From: Euptelea pleiosperma
Taxonomy: Eukaryota > Streptophyta > Magnoliopsida > Ranunculales > Eupteleaceae
Assembly (NCBI GenBank): GCA_035048495.1
Contig: CM068548.1
Span: 12,885,464 to 12,949,463, forward strand
Length of the DNA: 64,000 bases
Direction: 5' to 3'
Shown piece by piece: positions 57,004 to 64,000 of this stretch (position 1 is the first letter of the stretch; each line of letters begins with the position of its first letter). The translations under genes were made by a program, and so were the position numbers. A model generated the notes under the pieces. It made no database searches and had not been told where the DNA came from. It saw only the letters and a list, made by a program, of their open reading frames with translations.

Positions 57004-58482
57004 GCAATGTGCTCTTTATTTCCTCTTGTTCTCTATTTTTATTCTTTTGAGGGATTTTTTGTTTTTGCTTCATTTTGAAGAATAAAGATTGAAAATATTT
57101 CAAAAAATCAAAAGATCAATTGTTCAGAAAAATGTTAAAATTATTATTTGATTATACGATTTTGATGAGCAGTAATTTCTGGGACATACCAAGAAAAAAG
57201 ACTTAACTGTTGATAAAATTTCTGCTAATCTATGTATTATATCTTTTAATTATTATGATTGGTCAATTTTTACTAGTATGCATTAGAAAATTATTGAAAC
57301 AGTATATCTCACATTCACATGCACACTGATTATTTCTGTGGGAATGATTTGATAAAGGTGTGAAATCTTGTATCATTGGAATTAGGAATAAACCTCTACT
57401 AATTATAATTTCAAATTAGTAGTGTTCCTGCCTTCAGTTGATTTAGAAACTGCACTATAGTCAACTGTTGGCTTCCCAATGAGACTTATTATTTTAAAGA
57501 AACAACTACCTCCACAAAAATTAGAGTGAATGCCATCTGTATGGCTCTGTTTGAAATTGAAATCTGATTCCTATTGCTGTAGAAAAGGGCTACCTACATA
57601 GAGAGTAAAAGCAACCTATATTCAAAGTAAATAAAAAAGGTGTAAAAGACAGCAAATTTGTTAGAAAAATTCTTATCCATCAACAAATACCCATATATAT
57701 GAGCGTATGTGAGATCCCTTAATAACTCTAATGAAGATTTTATGATCGGATATAGGATACCTCCAAATTCTGATACTTATGAGAAATTATTGCTGAAATC
57801 TTATCCGGTACCACAGATGGACTAAGATCACTTACACTTGATGATATTACTGTTGATATTTGAATCTATGATTACTAGTGATTTGTGACTTGCGCTAATG
57901 TCTAAAAGAATTAATATTCTTAATAAAGAAAAAGATTGAACTAACCGGTTAGTTAATTCTCTTCAATAAGAATCAGTGTTTAGTGCTTATCAAGATTGAC
58001 TTCATGAAGTGAATTTTAATTTTTTCTAACGTTTTATCTTTTCTTAAGAAGTTTAAAAAATAATTTTTGACTTGAAAAGTTTTAGTTGGGGGTCCTAGAA
58101 AATGAGTCTATTGGTTTTAAAATTTAAAATTTTTTTTCCCGGACCAGTCCAATCAATTGGACCTTACAGACCAATCGATTGGACATCTCCAATTGATTGG
58201 CGAGTACAACCGTATCGATTGGCCACTTAGCCCAATCGATTGGACAGTGCGAAGTTCGGTTTTATAAAATCCAAAATGGGTCATTTTCAACCCCAATCGA
58301 TCCAATTGCCTCATAGATTTCTCCCAATCGATCGTAGGTACCCGATCAATTATTCCCAAAAGGTTTTGTGGAGTGATTCTCTCGATTTCATAGTTTTCTA
58401 CTTCACCCTCTTCGTTGTGATTTTGGAGAGTTTTTGAGCAAAAATGGAGATATTTTAGTATTTTCTTCCATTCTTGGTGCTC
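57004..58482 (+). other. Retrotransposon interior, non-coding
   Basis: Where pol would be expected there is no RT, integrase or protease motif. 58,148-58,335 holds a third cluster of CCAATCGATTGG-like motifs, two of them exact. Confidence 0.7.
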
Positions 58483-59872
58483 ATGGCGACTAATCCTCGT
58501 CGTAGGAGAGCTATTGTAATCTCTGAAGAGGAAAGTGCTGATGAAGAACCCCTGGTTCAACGGACTCAATCTCGCACCAAATGGGGTGGTTGACTCAGTG
58601 GGTCACGGTACTCAGAGCGGGGTGAATCATCCAGAGGACCTAGGAGAGCTCGGGGTCGTGCCTGTCATACTGATATTCCTTCGGTGAGTGTTCTCATCTC
58701 CCCATTCATTTCCAATTCCGCTAGAGATCTTTTGGAGCATTTCTCTGGTCGCAAATTCACTACTGAACGAGTAGTTAAATTTAACACTATTTTGGGTACT
58801 ATGGTTCATTCGTTGTTCGTATCTCGTGAGTGGGTTCCTATCACTCACTTGACCATTCTATTTTACCCTGTCTTGGTTAAACTCTTTGATTCCAACATGC
58901 ACTCCATTCAGTGTAATGACCCGAGTGAGCTATCCTTTCAGACTTATGTCTCTAGGGCTTACTTGACTATTACACCTGATCTAATATCTATCTTGTTGGA
59001 CATATCTCATCCTTCTACCTCATATGAGTTCATTCTTAGGACTCCTGAGACGACGACTTCTAGAGTCACCTTGACCGAGACTCTCACAGGGCAGATATTT
59101 GATTGAAGTACATTTATTCCTCTTACATCTATTCTCCTTGAGTATCGGTTGTTGCACCTCATCTGTGGGTACAACATTGATCCACCTGGCCGTAGGGCAC
59201 AGGTGAACACTGATTGTCTTCAGCTTCTTTACCATATTGGCACTGGATTTGTCATTGACCTTCCGAGGTTCATTTTTAGAGCTATAGTTAAAGCGGGTAG
59301 CCAGTTAGCTAACCATCAGTGTCTCCCTTTCTCTCTACTGGTGAGCTCTATCCTACTTCATCTGGATGTGCCTATTTGAGCTACTGAGGAGGTGTGCTCA
59401 CCCATGGGCCCTATTGGGCATTCGACTATCAGGAAGAGCATGTCTCAGGTTCGGAGAGTGACAGATGTACCTCTACACTTTGACGATATTTTCAATGAGG
59501 ACTTGGGGGATGATACTAAGCCAGGGGGTCAGCAGCCAGATACTGAGATGCATCCTCTAGAGCCACAACCATCCTTTGTCTAGCCTCCTAAGATGCCTGC
59601 CCCTTACTCCTTTGAGTCTCTTCATCATCAGATGGTGGGATTCGACTAGCGTTTCACAGCGCATGAGGAGCGGATGGCACAGAGCTTTCGACATTTAGAG
59701 AAGGATAGGAGAGGATGTCGGGCTTCATGTATGATATGCAACGTTACATGGAGTATCAGTTCACCATGATGGGCTTTGGACAGCATCCACCAGCTCATGG
59801 CCCTGATCAGCATGATGGTACTGATCCATCTACATAGACTCCCGAAGAGAGAGACATCTTGAGAGTTATCTA
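58483..59872 (+). pseudogene. Second retrotransposon ORF (unknown role), stopped by nonsense codons
   Basis: One frame from ATG 58,483 (MATNPRRRRAIVISEEESAD) to about 59,710, then a shift and continuation to about 59,872. The N-terminus is basic then acidic; the middle is folded-looking (LISPFISNSARDLLEHFSGR, HSLFVSREWVPITHL, LLHLICGYNIDPPGRRA); the C-terminus is Gln/Pro-rich. It resembles proteins often annotated as putative plant transposon protein domain in long plant LTR elements; function unknown. In-frame stops are at 58,591, 59,104, 59,377, 59,581 and 59,647, each one C-to-T change from CGA or CAG. Confidence 0.65.
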
Positions 59873-60390
59873 GTGTTTTTATTTTTGTTATTATTGTACA
59901 CTGATAAACTCAGATTGTGTATGGTTATACTCTGCTTGTGTTATATTGTGTTACAGGATATAAACCAGTATATATTTGGTTATGGATGTATATCTGCACT
60001 TGTTTCTCATGATAATATTCATTGTATGCTTATATTTCTGTACCTTTGTCAATCTGTAACAAAAAGGAAGAGAGAAAATCATAGCAGTAAAAATAAGTTA
60101 ATGCATGAGATAGGGGGAGAAATTTTTTTTCAATTTCTTTACTTGTGATGTGCATAATTAACTCACTATATTTTAATGATTTATTGATTGCCGATGATAT
60201 TACATGATATGTATTGTTGGCAGAATGTGCAGGGAACAGATCAAAAGTAATTACACTATATCTGTTCGATCATCTCCAAGAGAGTGTGAGATAGTGAGTG
60301 AATCATGTAAGATGGTGGGATTGTATTTTCTATTTTTTACCTTCTATATGATTAAATACTTTTTGTCAGAAAATTATCAAAAGGGGAGAT
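59873..60390 (+). other. 3' untranslated part and polypurine tract of the LTR element
   Basis: AT-rich, non-coding, ending in the purine tract AAAAGGGGAGA immediately before the 3' LTR. Confidence 0.75.
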
Positions 60391-62005
60391 TGTAAGGAAT
60401 ATTTTCATATTCAATTTGGCAAAGATTTTGTTTGACATAAAAACATTCTTGTAACCGTTCCTACGAGCACTAGTGTAGTGTAAAGATGTCATGGTATGCA
60501 TACTTTGCCAACTACATGAAGATTAAAAGACAGAGACAGCAAGAATCAGACGGTTGACGACAGGAGTCATCTAAGTAACTACCGATTTGTCAGTCAACGA
60601 TCGTGTACGCTCGATTAGGAAGGTAAGTGACTTAGTAGCCATAGGAGTTGATTAAAATAAATAAAATATAATGGTCAAACTTAGTCACTGGACAGACCCG
60701 AGTCTAAGTCAACTATATTGACTAATGGGATAGTCCAATCGATTGGACATGTATCCCCAATCGATTGGACATAACCCAATCGATAGGAGACACTGTGTAA
60801 TCGATTAGAGACTGTGAGGCAGAAAATTATTTCAGCACAATCGATTGGAGACTCTGTGAAATTGATCGAAGCCTTCGGGATAGAAATCTATCTGAGCACA
60901 ATTGATTGGAGTCTTCGGGACAGAAAGTTATATGAGTCAAATCGATTGGAGAACCCTGTGCAATCGATTGGTGACTTCAGAACAGAATCTTATTGAGTCC
61001 AATCGATTGGACACTTATCCCCAATCGATTGGACATGGCCCAATCGATTGGACATGGCCCAATCGATTGGACCATGCACAGAATTGATCTTTCCCATATC
61101 TGAAATTCTTGGTTCCATCATCCTACGTTTCACATGACTCAGGGTCTTAGAATTCTATAAATAGAACCCTTCTATGCCTTCTATAAACACACACAGAGAC
61201 ACAGAGTGACTCAATCTTCAAGAGAGAGAAAAAAATATTTTATTTATTAGATTGTCCATTCGAAAAGCAAGAAGCGTATTTTTTCATTCACATCTTGTGA
61301 GCTTGTTCTCTTCTTGATCAAAGCCAAGAGCTTGATCATTCCCTCAACTTAGGTCTTCCACTTCTATATTCGATCTAGTAGCCTAAATGTACCAGTGTGA
61401 CTCAACACCATTTGAGCAACTTAGGGTTCAAGGTGTACTGAATCCTTCACCTTCTGCAAAGGCGAGAGTGTTGAGAATTAAGATCGGAGGAGCCGATCGA
61501 CAGTAGGTTTGGGGTGTATCAAACTGAACAAGCGGACAAGGCTTCTTGACTGGAAGTACGCGCGTGGATTCGTAGCGTTGATTCAGAGGAAGTAGACGCA
61601 TCGGCAGTAGGCCTTGGCTAAGGTTAGAAGTTGTATTTGCAACGGTGCTGCGTAGGTAACCTTTGTTTCATTTAACTTTTCAGTTAATGATACTTTCCAT
61701 CTAGACGTGGTCCCGTGGTTTTTTCTTAACTAAGGTTTCCACGTAAAAATCTCTTATCTAGTGTGATTGTTTGTTTGTATTCCACAATCTATTCTAATTA
61801 GATCAAATGACGAAAAGAAAATATACTATGGAGGTATATTCGATTTGAGTCGGTTGTCATAATCTTTTACCAAATAACTAAGACATGCAATTTTATTCCC
61901 TTACCATCGTCCAGTAAAACTGTGTAGGTATAATTAATTTTAAATACCTAATCAACCCCCCTTCTAGGTATATTGAGTTAAAGAGAACGGACCGGTGAAA
62001 TTTCA
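60391..62005 (+). repeat. 3' LTR
   Basis: TATAAATA at 61,156-61,163. The palindrome cluster (60,734-61,071) contains six exact CCAATCGATTGG copies, more than the single exact copy in the 5' LTR, and accounts for most of the 54-bp length difference. Confidence 0.9.
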
Positions 62006-62010
62006 TGATG
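62006..62010. repeat. Target-site duplication TGATG (right)
   Basis: Pairs with 53,395-53,399. Confidence 0.85.
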
Positions 62011-62159
62011 ATACTTACTTTAGGTCATTTCGGTGAATAATAACCAAACGTGAAGAGGGAAACTATGTGCTGTTTAAAATTTAAAATATGGGGAAAATTA
62101 ATTTCATCAAAAAATGATAAAAAGAAGATCAATTTGTTAGCTGGCTAGCAACTATGCCC

Positions 62160-62701
62160 TTACTTTCTCTTTTTGTACACATAAATCATAGAGAAAGAAG
62201 AATAAAAAAAAAACCAAAAAACGTAAAAATGCATGAACAGCAACCAAAAGGCTAAAAAGCTAATCCCACTAATCAAAATCCAAAACCAACTTCCAAAACT
62301 AAACGTAACTTCAAGACCAAGAGTGACTCCTATAACATCAACAAGCTTACCAATGTTAGCTTGAATTACAGTCCTTGATTCCTTCTCAAAGAGAATTCTC
62401 TTCACATTTGCCCACACAATAAGGCCAACACCTAAATTGATCTTCTCAAAGAGTATTCTCTTCACACTTGCCCACACAATAAGAAGATGAGAGAGGGCTT
62501 GGCAAAGTACGATTGAGGAAGAGAAAGAGGGTTTGGGGAGATAGTAAGATAGTTGGGATTGGTATGGATACAATATGTGGTTTGATAGGGTGGGATATGG
62601 AACAGAAGAGTGAAGACTAAAAATAGGTCCAAAGAGAGAGAAGCTAAGAGAGAGAGGGTTTGAATGGTGTGAACCTTAGTGCAGACCCATGTTGGTAGCA
62701 C
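62160..62701 (-). other. Block B version of the unidentified ORF, frameshifted
   Basis: Twin of 11,041-11,583. One T fewer in the stretch ACGATTTGAGG (here ACGATTGAGG, about 62,508-62,517) splits it into overlapping pieces (62,701-62,462 and 62,573-62,160). It supports the view that the block A ORF is not under protein-level constraint. Confidence 0.3.
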
Positions 62702-62710
62702 TCAAATTTT

Positions 62711-64000
62711 TTTTTTCCTTTCAAAGATATTTTGGTAATTATAAAACTTAGGATAATTTTATAACTTTACCTACTTCCTTTTTTGAATCATACCTGTTAA
62801 TCTAACCTAATAGCAATAGTGACATTGTCTCCAAATTTTAAGAACTTTCGAGCAACATTTTTTGAAGTGGGCCGTATTTTTCCTTTCAGGGGCATTTTGG
62901 TAATTTTATAATTCAATTTTAAGAACTCCTATAAGAAATAATGTTAGGTTCATCACATTGAGTATCAATTTTGTAACTTTTCAAGAATTTCCATCTCAAG
63001 ATGTATTTTGGTCTTTATAACTTATTAAGGGTATTTTAGTTTTTTAACACCTCTATTAATCTTATTTCGAGTTTGTATCTTCATTAAAATTGTATGCCTT
63101 GCTACATGTAGGTTCTTAGAGAATTATGAGAAATTTTATTTTAAGGGTTTTTGGTAATTTTCTAAGTATGGAACCCTTTTTAAAGTTTTGGATAAAATCT
63201 TTAATGGCCTATGTGAGAAATAGCTTGAATTGGTTATTTCAAAAATAAAATTTTCTTTATTATCATTAAATCATTTCTAATTTTGTGATTTTATGTGGAT
63301 ATGGTAATGGGTCATATAAGCCAAGTGAGCTTAGGCCAAGTCCCTTTTGTGTTCATTCTTCGTATATATGTATTATGAGTCATCATTGACTATTTAAAAT
63401 GGCAATTGCCCACCAACGTCATTTGAAATGGTGTTGCCCCCCCCCATATTTTTCTAGAAGGCTAAAATACCAGGCCATTTCAAATGGCCATGTGGTAGAT
63501 AGATCTAATCAAATCTTCAAACAAAATATACATATCAGAGTTAAAAACCCTCTGATTATGCGAAAAAATCTCCTACGTGGGACCCATTTCAGTGGTGGGT
63601 CCTGATCCACTATAACCTCAAAAGTAAAGAAAAAAAGATGTCTAGGAAATTTTTGAGGAATAACGCACGAAATCGACTGTTTCATCTAAAAATGAATAAC
63701 GAAATCCAAGGACTAGAGATTCATCAATCAGTGGTCCATCAAGTGGAGGACCAATCATCATAGGTCAGTGGTCTTGAAACAGTGTGCCAGGTGGTGCATT
63801 TTTATGCGCTGCTCCACGAGGTAAATTTTCTCGTGGAAAGAGGGTTTGTATACTAACACGTGATGGACGAAATCCCATGCAACAACTTGACTTTTACTAT
63901 TCGTCTCATAACCGAGAACTGTGACAAGCCCATCTCACCAACCAGTGACAAGGATAATTTGGTAATTTCAACTGGGTGTCATATTTTTGTCAATTTGGTA
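62711..64000. other. Non-coding spacer to the window end
   Basis: Twin of 11,590-12,880. In block A the next gene (GLP3) starts 440 bases past this point. Confidence 0.6.

Larger units (their letters stand above)
53400..62005 (+). mobile_element. LTR retrotransposon, non-autonomous (gag plus extra ORF, no pol)
   Basis: 8,606 bp bounded by TGATG duplications. LTRs are 53,400-54,960 (1,561 bp) and 60,391-62,005 (1,615 bp), both TG...CA. Next to the 5' LTR is a primer-binding site like the initiator Met tRNA type (about 54,962-54,977, GTATCAGAGCGGGT). Just before the 3' LTR is a purine tract (about 60,378-60,389, AAAAGGGGAGA). The interior encodes a UBN2-type gag and a second ORF, but no protease, integrase or RT was found. 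The gag type and primer site point to a Ty1/copia relative that depends on proteins supplied elsewhere. LTRs differ by roughly 7-9% in the stretches I compared. Confidence 0.9.
45222..64000. repeat. Segmental duplication block B (runs off the window)
   Basis: Partner of block A with offset about 43,641 at its start. Interrupted by the LTR retrotransposon at 53,400-62,005 and lacking the LINE at 8,598-9,740. Still matching block A at the last base of the window. Confidence 0.9.

Overview
The window is AT-rich nuclear DNA from a flowering plant. Its genes have GT-AG introns, TATAAATA promoters and AATAAA signals, and the spacers are full of plant transposable elements. The proteins and element types fit a dicot or early-diverging angiosperm; I cannot name the species.

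The only convincing host genes are nine germin-like protein (GLP) genes, all on the plus strand, spread from 2.6 to 51.6 kb. Each has two exons with one phase-1 intron at the same codon boundary. Each encodes a secreted cupin of 217-226 residues with a signal peptide, two N-terminal cysteines and the complete metal site (His-x-His, Glu, His). By sequence, intron and flanks they form types: type I (copies 1, 6, 8), type II (copies 2, 7, 9), type III (copies 3, 5) and the diverged copy 4. The order I-II-III, then 4, III, I-II, I-II suggests growth by block duplication. One duplication is recent: block A (about 1,581-12,880 and beyond) is nearly identical to block B (about 45,222 to the window end). 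Block C (about 36,190-43,190) is an older relative. Block B is cut off by the window edge, so a tenth copy (type III) is expected a few hundred bases beyond it.

Layout: 1-660, decayed Ty3/gypsy gag. 0.66-13 kb, block A with GLP1 and GLP2, three LINE remnants and an odd ORF. 13-14.5 kb, GLP3. 14.5-26 kb, a transposon graveyard holding a CACTA-type terminus, 179-bp tandem repeats, a reverse-strand Athila/gypsy-like relic, a 48-bp minisatellite and Helitron-like ends. 26.7-27.7 kb, GLP4. 28-33 kb, a SINE-like unit, a 401-bp MITE inside an orphan copy of the GLP4 upstream region, a poly-C run, a second CACTA-like subterminal array, a 355-bp hAT-type MITE and a LINE tail. 33-34.5 kb, GLP5. 36-43 kb, block C with GLP6 and GLP7 and a 14-bp minisatellite of about 1.1 kb. 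44-53.4 kb, block B with GLP8 and GLP9. 53.4-62.0 kb, a complete but pol-less LTR retrotransposon inside block B, with 5-bp target duplications. After it block B resumes.

GLPs of this kind are apoplastic, Mn-binding homo-oligomers, often with superoxide dismutase activity and tied to defence. The near-identical cores, shared 20-bp promoter block and shared TATA context suggest a co-regulated, dosage-amplified locus; that functional reading is inference. The most unusual points are: lost initiator ATG in GLP9, relocated glycosylation sequons between GLP types, a repeated long hairpin upstream of every type I gene, an orphan GLP promoter region, a conflict between LTR age and block age, and a cluster of near-palindromic CCAATCGATTGG motifs just upstream of the LTR promoter.
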